DNA of 19,522 nucleotides, from NCBI GenBank assembly GCA_016199905.1, contig JACQFU010000032.1, forward strand, positions 1 through 19,522, in the 5' to 3' direction. The position numbers were made by a program, and so were the translations under genes. The notes beneath the pieces are model-generated. The model had not been told where the DNA came from and made no database searches. It was given only the letters and a program-made list of their open reading frames with translations. Below, piece by piece: positions 1-7,757 of this stretch (positions are counted from its first letter, which is position 1; every line of letters begins with the position of its first letter). The DNA is from Candidatus Wallbacteria bacterium. GTDB lineage: Bacteria; Muiribacteriota; UBA6191; JACPRK01.

Positions 1-2
1 GT

Positions 3-122
3 TCGCTGCTCAACAACTTCGACCAGGCCAGCCTCAAGACCACACTTCAGGCCTCCTACAACCAGCCCTGGCAGGCCGCCTACGAAGTGCTGCGCGACGG
101 CCTCAAGGCGCTCAATCAGTAA
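3..122 (+). CDS. C-terminal fragment of an unrecognised protein
   Basis: The frame starting at base 3 is open from the window edge to a TAA at 120-122 and gives 39 residues ending in DGLKALNQ. The piece is polar and Gln/Asn-rich, with a likely amphipathic helix (QAAYEVLRDGLKAL). No membrane segment or motif is visible and I do not recognise the family. It runs in the same direction as the oxidoreductase downstream, but a 13-bp inverted repeat lies between them, so the two may not be one transcription unit. It is listed because codon use and the clean stop look like a real gene end; the rest lies outside the window. Confidence 0.55.
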   Translation, partial: SLLNNFDQASLKTTLQASYNQPWQAAYEVLRDGLKALNQ

Positions 123-160
123 CCGAGTACCGTAGACTGAAGGCCACAGAGCGCGGCCTG

Positions 161-196
161 GTGGACCCCGCGATTGATTCCCGTCGCGGGGTCCAC
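161..196. repeat. 13-bp perfect inverted repeat between two genes
   Basis: Bases 161-173 (gtggaccccgcga) are the exact reverse complement of 184-196, around a 10-base loop. The stem lies 38 bp after the upstream stop and ends 8 bp before the GTG (205) of the oxidoreductase. No T-run follows, so it is not a classical intrinsic terminator. It could be a U-less terminator, a two-fold operator, or an RNA hairpin that sequesters the start of the next gene. The symmetry is read directly; the role is inferred. Confidence 0.7.
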
Positions 197-204
197 TAGA
201 GTCC

Positions 205-1705
205 GTGCAGGGCATGTCGGACGACAACAGAAAACAGAACCACGGGCGCGGTTTCGGCAGAAGGGCGTTTCTGCAAGCGGCCGCGGCTACCGCGGGCGTG
301 CTTGCGGCGCGACCGGCGTTCGGGACTGCCGAGGTGCCCCAAGAGCGTTCCGGAGAGGGGCCTTACTCGGGCGACGAGCCCTCCGGCGCGCATCGCTACC
401 TGAGGGACGCGGAGAAGTTCGATGAGACCGCGCCCCAGCCGAACCACACCTATGACGCGATCGTCGTGGGCGGGGGCGTCAGCGGCGTCGCCGCTGCCTA
501 CCGGCTTCGCGACACGGACTTCCTGCTGATCGAGAAGGACCGTTTCCTGGGCGGCGCCTCGAAGATGGAGACCTGGGAAGGGATCGACTATCCCATCGGC
601 CCGGACTTCATGACTGCGCCTGAAAAGGGGACGGAGCTTGCGAAGTTCTACGCCGAGCTCGGCATCGACAAGCTCTGGCGCGCCACGTCCGTCCAGGAAG
701 AGGCGCTCTTCACGCCGGCCGGCATCGTGCGCGACTTCTGGAGCAGCACGCCCCAGCTCCGCAGGGCCCGCGACTTCCTGGCGGACCTGGGCAAGAACCG
801 ATGCCCGACCGTGCGACAAGAAGCTCGCTTTCCCGTCCGAGGCCGTCGACGCCATCGATCGCTACAGCCGGGCCGGCTACGGCGCGACACTCAAGGAGTT
901 GTCTGCCTGGGCCGGTCTCTACTTTTTCGCGGGTGACTTCGGCGGCACCTGCGTGCTGCCCGGCGGCAACGCGCGAATCGTGCGAGAGATGGTCGACAGG
1001 CTGGAGGCCAAGACGCCGGGCCGCCTGATGACCGGCAAGATGGTCGCGCGCATCCGGCCCGCGGCCGGCGGCTGGCGCGTCACGACCGTGGACCGTCGGG
1101 GAAAGGCCGCGGTGCTGGCTTCGAAAACGATCGTCGTGGCCAGCCCCAAGCACGTCGTCGCGAAGATGGTCGAGGGATTGGCGGACGACCAGCTTCGCGC
1201 GATGAGCGCCATCCACCGGCGGGCCTATCTGGTCGCCAACGTGCTCCTGAAGCGGCCGATATTGCGCGATCTGTACGGCGGCTACACCCTTGGCGGAGAC
1301 GACTACGGCGACCTGGGCGTGGCCGAGTGGCCTTCCAGAAAGCCGACCAAGAGGAGCGTGCTCACGCTCTACCGCCCGTTCTGCGACGACATTTCCCGCC
1401 CTCAGCTGCTGGTCGACGGATTCTTTGGAGCGTTTCAGTCGCATGCTCGCGACTACATGTTGCGCACCTTCGGCAGGCAAGGCTTGAAGGGTGAGGACAT
1501 CGCCGACGTCCGGCTGGCGCGATGGGGCCACTCGATGATCTACCCGTCGCCGGGCCAGCTCTCCGACGGCGTCTATGAAGTCGCGGGGCGCCCGCTGAAG
1601 GGTCTCTGGTTCGCCTGCCAGGACAGTTTCGGCGCTCCCTGCCTGGAGGCCGCGCTGGGCGCCGCGTTCCAGTCGGCGGCCGCGGCGAAGAAACACCTGG
1701 GTTGA
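205..1705 (+). pseudogene. Tat-exported FAD-dependent oxidoreductase (amine-oxidase-like), frameshifted
   Basis: Two overlapping frames together make one protein of about 500 residues. The first (GTG 205, or ATG 214) begins with a twin-arginine signal: RR at residues 19-20 followed by AFLQ and an Ala-rich hydrophobic stretch, as in cofactor-bearing proteins exported folded. A Rossmann dinucleotide motif follows (VVGGGVSG, residues 87-94), with the beta-2 acidic residue in FLLIEKD, typical of FAD/NAD(P)-binding amine-oxidase-like flavoproteins. Around 790-830 the homologous reading passes to the +1 frame, which runs KKLAFPSEAVD to a TGA at 1703-1705. That half contains GGDFGGTCVLPGG-like and late FAD-contact-like segments (GLWFACQDSFGAPCLEAALG). 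The net change is one extra or two missing bases. It may be a true lesion or a sequence error; no slippery heptamer suggests programmed shifting. The substrate is unknown. A methyltransferase follows 13 bp downstream. Confidence 0.8.
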
Positions 1706-1718
1706 GGCGGGCGGACCG

Positions 1719-2666
1719 ATGCTCCGAGCCGACGCCGCCTCCGAAACAGTCTTGCCTTTTCCGGCCGGCTCTCCACCGGGGGCCGTCTGCGTGCGGGCCG
1801 GCGGCCAGGGACGATCGCGCGTCACCGTGAGGCTTGAGGGACCCGGGCAGTTCATGCCCCGAAGCTCCATCGAGACCGCCTACCCGATGGCCCTCATCGA
1901 GCACATCCTCCAGGTGAAGGGGCCCTACTACCTCTGCGACGAGATCGCGCGCGACGAAGATCCCACCTACACGCAGGCCACCTTGGAGCCCGACATCTTC
2001 GCCTACGTTTCGGAGGAGGAGTTCGCGGGCCGTACGCTGCTGGACTTCGGTTGCGGCTCGGGAGCCTCGACGGCGATCCTGGGACGCAAGCTGCCGCAGA
2101 CACGGATCCTCGGCGTCGAGCTCAACGAAACCCTGCTCGGTATCGCGCGAGAGCGGTTGGCCTTCTACCACCTGGAGGGCGTGCAGCTCTTGACCTCGCC
2201 ATCCAGGGAAGAACTTCCTCCCGGTCTGGAGGGCGTGGACTTCGTGGTGATGAGCGCCGTCTACGAGCACCTGCTGCCGCGCGATCGCGAGACCGTGCTG
2301 CCTCGCCTCTGGAAGCTTTTGCGCCCCGGCGGAGTGCTGTTCCTGGACCAGACGCCGCACCGCTACTTCCCGATCGAACCGCACACGACGTACCTCCCCT
2401 TCATCAACTACCTGCCGGACGCGATGGCCCATGCCTACGCCCGCAGCTTGAGTATCCTTGCCCGTTCGGATCCGGCGCGTCCTCGGCTTCTGGAGCCCTG
2501 CCGGCTGGGCGCCCGCGACTTGATAGACGTCTGGTACCTGGGCAGCACGCTGCACAGCTACCCGCGCGGCAGGCGCGCCGTGCGTTGGGCGGCCAAGGTA
2601 CTCCAGGCGCTCACGGGCATCTGCCTGGTCCCCTACTTGGCGCTGGCCATCCGCAAAGAGGTCTGA
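1719..2666 (+). CDS. class I SAM-dependent methyltransferase
   Basis: Predicted cytosolic enzyme transferring a methyl group from S-adenosylmethionine to an unidentified acceptor. Motif I is clear (TLLDFGCGSGAS), followed by the beta-2 acidic residue in ILGVELNE and then post-motif strands VDFVVMSAVYEHLLP and LRPGGVLFLDQTPHRYF, the order of Methyltransf_11/25 type enzymes. The C-terminus (ALTGICLVPYLALAIRKEV) is hydrophobic and may touch a membrane. The start is uncertain: ATG 1719 lies 13 bp after the oxidoreductase stop behind a GAGGCGGG stretch and gives 315 residues; ATG 1854 gives 270 residues starting MPRSSIETAY and keeps the whole catalytic domain. I report the longer form. It is probably cotranscribed with the flavoprotein. 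The acceptor cannot be named from sequence. Confidence 0.88.
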   Translation: MLRADAASETVLPFPAGSPPGAVCVRAGGQGRSRVTVRLEGPGQFMPRSSIETAYPMALIEHILQVKGPYYLCDEIARDEDPTYTQATLEPDIFAYVSEEEFAGRTLLDFGCGSGASTAILGRKLPQTRILGVELNETLLGIARERLAFYHLEGVQLLTSPSREELPPGLEGVDFVVMSAVYEHLLPRDRETVLPRLWKLLRPGGVLFLDQTPHRYFPIEPHTTYLPFINYLPDAMAHAYARSLSILARSDPARPRLLEPCRLGARDLIDVWYLGSTLHSYPRGRRAVRWAAKVLQALTGICLVPYLALAIRKEV

Positions 2667-2678
2667 CGCAACGCGTCA
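2664..2678. terminator. short bidirectional hairpin containing both convergent stop codons
   Basis: The sequence is tgacgc-aac-gcgtca: a perfect 6-bp stem with a 3-base loop. Its left arm begins with the TGA of the methyltransferase (2664-2666) and its right arm ends with TCA (2676-2678), the stop of the minus-strand lipoprotein gene. There are only 9 bp between the two genes and no T-tract on either side, so termination here would be weak or would need Rho. Termination is an inference. Confidence 0.4.
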
Positions 2679-4700
2679 TCGCAACGCGGGCTCCTCCAGC
2701 CAGATGCCTCGCATCTTCATCGCATCGGGGCCCGCGGCCGTCAGCTTCGCCCCGTGAACCCACGGTTTGCGAAGGAAGGCCGGCCGGCTGTGGAAGAGCG
2801 GAATCCAGACGGCGTCCGCCACGATCAGCCTCTCGGCCTGGCCGTAGAGCGCCAGCCGTCTCGAGAGATCCATCGTCGTGCGCGCGCGCTCCAGCAGCTC
2901 GTCGACCAACGGATTCGAGTAGAACGTCGTGTTGCCCGATTGTCCGCGCATCGTCGAGTGGAACAAAGGGAACAGAAAGGCGTCCGGATCGGCGAAAACG
3001 GCGACCCACGCGAGACGGAACATCGGCGCCTCGCCCCGGTCGAGCTTTCCCAGGTAGGTCCCCCAGTCCGTCGACGCCAGCTTCGTCTCCACTCCGATCT
3101 CCCGGAGCTGTTGCTGAACCGCCTCGGCCAGAAGCGCGTTCGGGTCGTTGGCAGCCGCGGCGTTGTACCAGTACTGGATCGGCCCGAGCTTCCTAGGATC
3201 GCCGTCGCGGGCCCTGGCGAGCAGCTCGCGCGCCTTCGCCTGGTCGAGCTCGTAGCCCGCCAGCCCCGGGTCGTAACCGGGCATCCCGGGCGGCAGCACG
3301 CCGCGAGCCACCGTCCCGCGCCCTCGCCTCAACACGCGCAGGATCGCGTCCTTGCGAATCGCGTGGCTGAAGGCGCGACGAACCAGCGGATCGTCGAACG
3401 GCTTCTTGGTCACGTTGAAGCCGATGTAGTAGGTCGACAGCATGGGCGCCTCCTCGAGCACGCCCGAGTACCGGGGGTTGGCCCGGATCGCCTCGTACTT
3501 CTCGTCGGGCACCTCGTTGACGCTGTCCAGGTTGCCGACCTCGAACTCGTTCAAGCGTGCCACGCCGTCCGGCAAAGTCCGAAACCGGATTCCGGCCAGC
3601 AGCGGCGGGCCCCGGAAGTGACCTGGAAAAGCGGCCAGCTCCAGGCTGACGTTGGCTTGCCAGCTCACGAAGCGGAAAGGACCGGTGCCGACGGGATGGC
3701 GAGAGAAGCTTTCTCCCAGGCGCTCGACCTCCTCGTGCGGAACCACCGCGCCGTTCGGCAAGGTGAGCAGCCCCAGCAGCGGCGCAAAGGGCCGTCCAAG
3801 CTCGATTCGAAAGGTGAGCCGATCGGGCGCCGTGAGCCCCCGCGAAACGAAGTCACCCAGCTCGAGCTGCCCCAGCTCCCGCAGCAGCCCGGCCTCGACG
3901 CCGACCGTGCCGGGCGTCCTGGCCCCGCTCGCCGATTCCACCGACACGAGGGCCTGACGCGCCCTCGCCGCCAGCGCCAGCACCCGTCCCGCCCCCGGCA
4001 CACCCGCCCGATCGAGCGTTGCCGCATCCACCCGGCCGAGCGCCGCGAGCGCCTCTTTCAAGCGCGGCAACCCCAGCTTCTCCGCGCGCCCGTCCGCGTA
4101 CGCCGAGAGCACGGCCCTGGCCTTCCCGAGCGCGGCGAAGGGACGGTTCCCCAGGACTTCCTCCAGGATCCAGGCGCGCTCCGACGCGGTCCGCGGCTCC
4201 AGCAGACGCCGGTAGCTGTAGACGAAATCCTGCGCCGTGACGGTGCGCCCGTTGTGAAATCGCACGCCGTCGGCCAGGTGAAAAGTGTAGACGGTTCCAT
4301 CGGGCGAGACGTCCCAGGAACGGGCGATCGCGGGCGCCGGGGCGAGATCGTCGCCCTGCTCCACGAGCCCGTCGAAGAGGTTCAACGCCACCCGCCAGGA
4401 GGTCGTGTCGGTGAAGTGGGCAGGATCGAGGCTGGGCGGATCGGTCGGCAAACCCTGGCGATAGATGCCCCCGCGACTCGGCCCGCTCGAGACGGCAGGG
4501 GACTTCTCGCGGGTCCCCCGGACCGTGCCAAACCGCGCCTCGATCGCATCCAGCCGCGCGACGGCCCCGCCTGCGGCCACGGCGGCATCGAGCCGCCGTT
4601 CGACCCGACTCGTTCGCTCCTTCCACTCCTCGATCGAGGAGTCGCCGCATCCCGCGACGGCAAGCGTAGCCGCGAGCAAGACGGCCGCCCGCAACTTCAA
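2676..4700 (-). CDS. oligopeptide/dipeptide-binding lipoprotein (SBP_bac_5 family)
   Basis: Extracytoplasmic solute-binding protein of the OppA/DppA fold, which captures peptides or related ligands for an ABC importer. Residues 1-18 are a lipoprotein signal with lipobox LAVAGC (lipidated Cys18). A predicted coiled coil follows (about 20-65) before the family's N-terminal segment (PSLDPAHFTDTTSW, LFDGLVEQ). DGVRFHNGRTVTAQDFVYSY and ALYGQAERLIVADAVWIPLF are typical SBP_bac_5 landmarks. At 674 residues it exceeds the usual 500-600, partly from an Ala/Leu/Arg-rich helical insertion just after the first VTAQDF block. The start is TTG at 4698-4700 with GGAG 9 bases upstream; an ATG a few codons earlier is out of frame and closed by TGA. 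No permease or ATPase of the Opp type lies nearby. It follows two sulfatase-like genes in the same orientation after 63 bp and is probably cotranscribed with them. Confidence 0.92.
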   Translation of the reverse strand: MKLRAAVLLAATLAVAGCGDSSIEEWKERTSRVERRLDAAVAAGGAVARLDAIEARFGTVRGTREKSPAVSSGPSRGGIYRQGLPTDPPSLDPAHFTDTTSWRVALNLFDGLVEQGDDLAPAPAIARSWDVSPDGTVYTFHLADGVRFHNGRTVTAQDFVYSYRRLLEPRTASERAWILEEVLGNRPFAALGKARAVLSAYADGRAEKLGLPRLKEALAALGRVDAATLDRAGVPGAGRVLALAARARQALVSVESASGARTPGTVGVEAGLLRELGQLELGDFVSRGLTAPDRLTFRIELGRPFAPLLGLLTLPNGAVVPHEEVERLGESFSRHPVGTGPFRFVSWQANVSLELAAFPGHFRGPPLLAGIRFRTLPDGVARLNEFEVGNLDSVNEVPDEKYEAIRANPRYSGVLEEAPMLSTYYIGFNVTKKPFDDPLVRRAFSHAIRKDAILRVLRRGRGTVARGVLPPGMPGYDPGLAGYELDQAKARELLARARDGDPRKLGPIQYWYNAAAANDPNALLAEAVQQQLREIGVETKLASTDWGTYLGKLDRGEAPMFRLAWVAVFADPDAFLFPLFHSTMRGQSGNTTFYSNPLVDELLERARTTMDLSRRLALYGQAERLIVADAVWIPLFHSRPAFLRKPWVHGAKLTAAGPDAMKMRGIWLEEPALR

Positions 4701-4763
4701 GGCGCTGACTCCATGGGAATCCCGATACTAGCACGGCCGCCGGACGGCCCACGCCCTCCCCCT

Positions 4764-6194
4764 TCAGCGCAGGTAGCCCAGGTCCCGAAGCTGCGCCAGG
4801 CGGCCAGGGCCCAGCCGGATGTCGCGGCCCGTGGGATCGCCGCCGGCACGCAGCGCCGTCTGCATCAGTCCGATCCAGCGATCCAGTTTCCCCAGGAGCT
4901 CCAGCTGCTGGACCGTGCCCGGATCGTGAGCCTCGGACAGCTCCTGCGGATCGCTTTTCCAATCGTAGAAGCTGGTCTGCATCAGGCTTCCCGTGGAGCC
5001 GTCAAAGCGCTGTGCGGCACGGGATCCGGCTTCGAAGACGCTGTAGATGCGGTCGCCGTAATGAGCGACCTGGTCATCGGAGTAGATCGGCCCGCTCTCG
5101 GGCTCGAAGCTGCCGAAGAAGCGCTCCAGCGGGGCACCGTCCGGAGGCGCAAATCCCGAGGCGTCGGCCGCGGTCAGCAGCGTACTGTAGAGGTCCACGA
5201 GCGAGACCGCCGTCCGGACGCGCCGGCCCTGAGGCACGCCGGCGCCTGCCAAGACCAGCGGCACATGAAGCTCCTGGCGGCTGCAGGACAGACCGTGCCC
5301 AATCCATCCCCGCTCCCGAAGCTGCTCGCCATGGTCGGCCGCGATCGCCACGAAGGTATGCGCCAGGTCGACCTGCGCCAGCACGCGGCCGATCGCCTCG
5401 TCGGTGTAACGCACCTCGCTGTCGTACAGGGCGATCATCGTCTCCCGAAACCGCTCCGGCATCGGTTCGCCGCCAGGCCAGACGCCGTTGGGCATCGCTC
5501 CGAACCGGAAGTCGGGATCTCCGGCTTTTTCCACGGCCGGCGACGGATGGAACTGACTGAAGTACGGTTCCCGCTGCGCGTAGGGATAGTGCGGGTCGAG
5601 GAAGTGCACCCAGAGAAATCGCGGGCCCGCCGGCGGCGCCTGCAGCCAGCGGACAGCCCTGTCCGCCACCAAGGCGGCGTTGGCGTCCTCCACGCCGGAC
5701 GGAGGCGGCGCGCCGGCCGGTAGGTCCCTCGGGATGTTGATGCAAACGTTGAAGATGGAGAAACCCTGGCCGAGACCGCAGTCCGGATCGCCGAACACGC
5801 TCGCCACGAAGCCGGCCGTGGCGTAGCCCCGTTCCTGCATGCACTCCGCGAGCGTGCGGACCTCCGGCATCAACCGGGCAGAGGTGCGGACGGCGCCGTG
5901 GCGGCTGGGCGGCAGGCCGGACAGGATCGAGGCCAGCGACGGCAGGGTCCAATCGCATGTAGCCAGCGCGGTCTCGAAGCAGACACCCTTCCTGGCCAGC
6001 CCGTCCAGCACGGGCGTGGTGTCTCGACCGTAACCGCCGCAGCCGGTGTGGTCCGCCCTCAGACAGTCGACGGTAATGAGGACGACGTCAAGTCGCCCGT
6101 CTGGGGCGACGGCGGGCGCGTCGAACCGGTCCGAGGAAGCCCACGCTACGGCCAGGACCAGCGTCAGCAGCAGCAATCCGCGTCGAGAGCGCAC
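4764..6194 (-). CDS. sulfatase-fold hydrolase with Thr nucleophile (paralogue 1)
   Basis: Alkaline phosphatase superfamily enzyme, 476 residues, with a hydrophobic N-terminal signal or anchor (LLLLTLVLAVAWA), so likely periplasmic or membrane-tethered. Metal and active-site landmarks are in order: VLITVDCLRADHTG (Asp43), DWTLPSLASILSG (Thr83), FLDPHYPY (Asp200/His202), AADHGEQ (Asp287/His288) and WIGHG (His300). The usual sulfatase C/S-x-P-S-R signature is replaced by T-L-P-S-L, so formylglycine cannot form; family logic then points to a Thr-nucleophile phosphodiesterase or phosphotransferase rather than a sulfate esterase. The start is GTG at 6192-6194, 9 bp after the paralogue's stop, without a good Shine-Dalgarno sequence, suggesting translational coupling. 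The substrate is unknown. Confidence 0.9.
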   Translation of the reverse strand: MRSRRGLLLLTLVLAVAWASSDRFDAPAVAPDGRLDVVLITVDCLRADHTGCGGYGRDTTPVLDGLARKGVCFETALATCDWTLPSLASILSGLPPSRHGAVRTSARLMPEVRTLAECMQERGYATAGFVASVFGDPDCGLGQGFSIFNVCINIPRDLPAGAPPPSGVEDANAALVADRAVRWLQAPPAGPRFLWVHFLDPHYPYAQREPYFSQFHPSPAVEKAGDPDFRFGAMPNGVWPGGEPMPERFRETMIALYDSEVRYTDEAIGRVLAQVDLAHTFVAIAADHGEQLRERGWIGHGLSCSRQELHVPLVLAGAGVPQGRRVRTAVSLVDLYSTLLTAADASGFAPPDGAPLERFFGSFEPESGPIYSDDQVAHYGDRIYSVFEAGSRAAQRFDGSTGSLMQTSFYDWKSDPQELSEAHDPGTVQQLELLGKLDRWIGLMQTALRAGGDPTGRDIRLGPGRLAQLRDLGYLR

Positions 6195-6203
6195 GAGGTA
6201 TCG

Positions 6204-7658
6204 TCAGCGCAGGTAGCCCAGCGCAGCGAGTTGTTCGATGCGGCCAGGCGTGAGCCGGATGTCCCGTCCCGTCGGGTCTCCGCCCGCGTAAAACGCTCGC
6301 CGCATCAGCTCTACGTGCCGGGAGAGGGTGTCGAGCAGCGCCCTCTGGGACGAGTCCTTTGCTTCCAAGACCGGCCGCAACTCCTGCGGGTCGACCTGCC
6401 AGTCGTAGCAGCTCAAGGAGCCCAAGGCGCCGCTCTTTCGATCGAACCTCACGACCAGCCGCTTCTGTCCTTCCAGGAGGCTGTAAACCTGCTCGCACCC
6501 GAGACTCTCCAGGCTCTCCGAGAACACGTCCAAGGCCGCCGGATTCCCCACCCCGAAGAAGCGCTGCAACGGCGCCCCATCCGGCGGTTCCCATCCCGTG
6601 GCATCGGCTGCGGTGAGGAGCGTGGACATCACGTCCACCAGCGAGACAGGCGTCGCCACGGTCTTGCCGACCGGAACCGACTCGCCCGCCATCACCAGCG
6701 GCACGTGCAGCTCCTGGCGGCTGCTGGAATGACCGTGGCCGATCCAGCCGTGCTCCCGGAGTTGCTCGCCATGGTCGCCGGTGACCACGACGAGAGTGCG
6801 CGTCATGTCGAGCTTGGCCAGGATGCGTCCGATGGCGTCGTCGGTGTAGCGAACCTCGCTGTCGTAGAGCGCCACCATCGAGCTCTGGAGCCGCTCCGGC
6901 AGAGCCTTGCCGCCCGGCCAGACGTCGTTGCCGTCGGCTCCGCTGCGGAAGTCGGGATCCTCGGGACCCTCGAGTGCCGGGCCCGGGTGAAACTGGGAGA
7001 AGTAGGGTTCCCGCTGCGTGTAGGGGTAGTGCGGGTCGAGGATGTGGACCCACAGGAACCGCGGGCCAGGCAGCGGCTGCTCCAGCCAGCGGATCGCCCT
7101 GTCCGCGACCACCGACGCGTCGCTGTCGCGCGGCTCCACGGACGTCGGCAGCTCTTCTGCGAGCTCGCTCGGAGAGCCTGGAGGAGGCGGCAGACCCGAT
7201 TGCGGCTTGCACACCTGATAGATCTGAAACCCCTGGGCAAGGCCCGTGTCGGGGTCTGCGAACACGCTGGCGACGAACGCCGCCGTCGCATAGCCGCGCC
7301 CAGCGAGCCTCTCGGCCAGCGTCTGGGTCTGGGGCCACACCTTCGCCCAGGCCGCGACCGCTCCGTGACGGCTGGGGTGAAGGCCCGTCATGATCGATGC
7401 CAGCGAAGGCAGGGTCCAATCCGCCGCGGCCAGAGCCGTCTCGAACTTCACGCCGCGCCGCGCCAGCGCGTCGAGCGCGGGTGTCGTGTTGCGCGCGTAC
7501 CCCCCGCAACCCGTGTGGTCGGATCGGAGGCAATCGACCGTCACCAGTACGATGTCGGGACGGCTGTCATGCCGGCCCATTTCGACCCAGGCCGCCTCCG
7601 TCAACAAGGCGCCGGCCACGATGACCAGCTTCGACCAGAACATGAGACGGCGACGCAA
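6204..7658 (-). CDS. sulfatase-fold hydrolase with Thr nucleophile (paralogue 2)
   Basis: First gene of the minus-strand operon, 484 residues, clearly homologous to its neighbour: long identical blocks such as QREPYFSQFHP, DHGEQLRE, WIGHG, SRQELHVPLV and GGDPTGRDIRL, and the same C-terminal LGYLR. An N-terminal hydrophobic segment (LVIVAGALLTEAAW) acts as signal or anchor. Active-site positions correspond: Asp42, Thr82 in WTLPSLASIMTG, DPHYPY, Asp295/His296 and His308. As in the paralogue, Thr replaces the Cys/Ser that matures to formylglycine. The start is TTG at 7656-7658, backed by AGAGGA 6 bases upstream; an internal ATG (codon 6) has no comparable site. A unique 25-residue Pro/Ser/Glu-rich loop at about 151-180 distinguishes it, which hints at different substrates for the two copies. 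Confidence 0.91.
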   Translation of the reverse strand: MRRRLMFWSKLVIVAGALLTEAAWVEMGRHDSRPDIVLVTVDCLRSDHTGCGGYARNTTPALDALARRGVKFETALAAADWTLPSLASIMTGLHPSRHGAVAAWAKVWPQTQTLAERLAGRGYATAAFVASVFADPDTGLAQGFQIYQVCKPQSGLPPPPGSPSELAEELPTSVEPRDSDASVVADRAIRWLEQPLPGPRFLWVHILDPHYPYTQREPYFSQFHPGPALEGPEDPDFRSGADGNDVWPGGKALPERLQSSMVALYDSEVRYTDDAIGRILAKLDMTRTLVVVTGDHGEQLREHGWIGHGHSSSRQELHVPLVMAGESVPVGKTVATPVSLVDVMSTLLTAADATGWEPPDGAPLQRFFGVGNPAALDVFSESLESLGCEQVYSLLEGQKRLVVRFDRKSGALGSLSCYDWQVDPQELRPVLEAKDSSQRALLDTLSRHVELMRRAFYAGGDPTGRDIRLTPGRIEQLAALGYLR

Positions 7659-7664
7659 CCAGTA

Positions 7665-7670
7665 TCCTCT
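7665..7670 (-). promoter_or_regulatory. Shine-Dalgarno site deciding the TTG start of paralogue 2
   Basis: The minus strand reads AGAGGA here, 6 bases before TTG at 7658. The next in-frame candidate (ATG with its first base at 7643) has no purine-rich run at the right distance, so TTG is preferred. Confidence 0.65.
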
Positions 7671-7743
7671 TCACTCTCAAGTAGTGCGCCGGGGATGAGC
7701 CCCCCGGAACTGGGGCCGTGACCCGAACGCCCTATCTGCTTTG

Positions 7744-7757
7744 GCAAGCGCCGTGCC
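7744..7757 (-). promoter_or_regulatory. candidate sigma-54 promoter for the sulfatase/lipoprotein operon
   Basis: Read on the minus strand the site is GGCACG-GCGC-TTGC, preceded by C and followed by C. It has the invariant GG (-24) and GC (-12) exactly 10 bases apart, and every core base of the sigma-54 consensus (T)GGCACG-N4-TTGC(A/T) except the flanking T and A/T. Transcription would start near 7732, leaving a leader of about 75 nt before the TTG at 7658. Sigma-54 promoters need an AAA+ enhancer-binding protein; none is encoded in this window. The motif is seen directly; its activity is inferred. Confidence 0.55.

Noticed and set aside
2754..5723. A 989-codon plus-strand open frame
   Set aside because: It is antisense to the lipoprotein and sulfatase genes, with Arg/Pro/Gln-rich low-complexity sequence and no domain. 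Long antisense frames are expected at this GC content.
4764..6230. Shared sequence at the 3' ends of the two sulfatase genes as a recombination repeat or mobile-element boundary
   Set aside because: The shared stretch (about 17 bases starting at each stop codon) encodes the same conserved C-terminal residues, so gene duplication explains it.
7741..7757. Plus-strand reading of the sigma-54-like site (TGGCAAG-CGCC-GTGCC) as exporter promoter
   Set aside because: It also has GG-N10-GC, but matches the consensus less well than the minus-strand reading and is about 250 bp from the exporter start.
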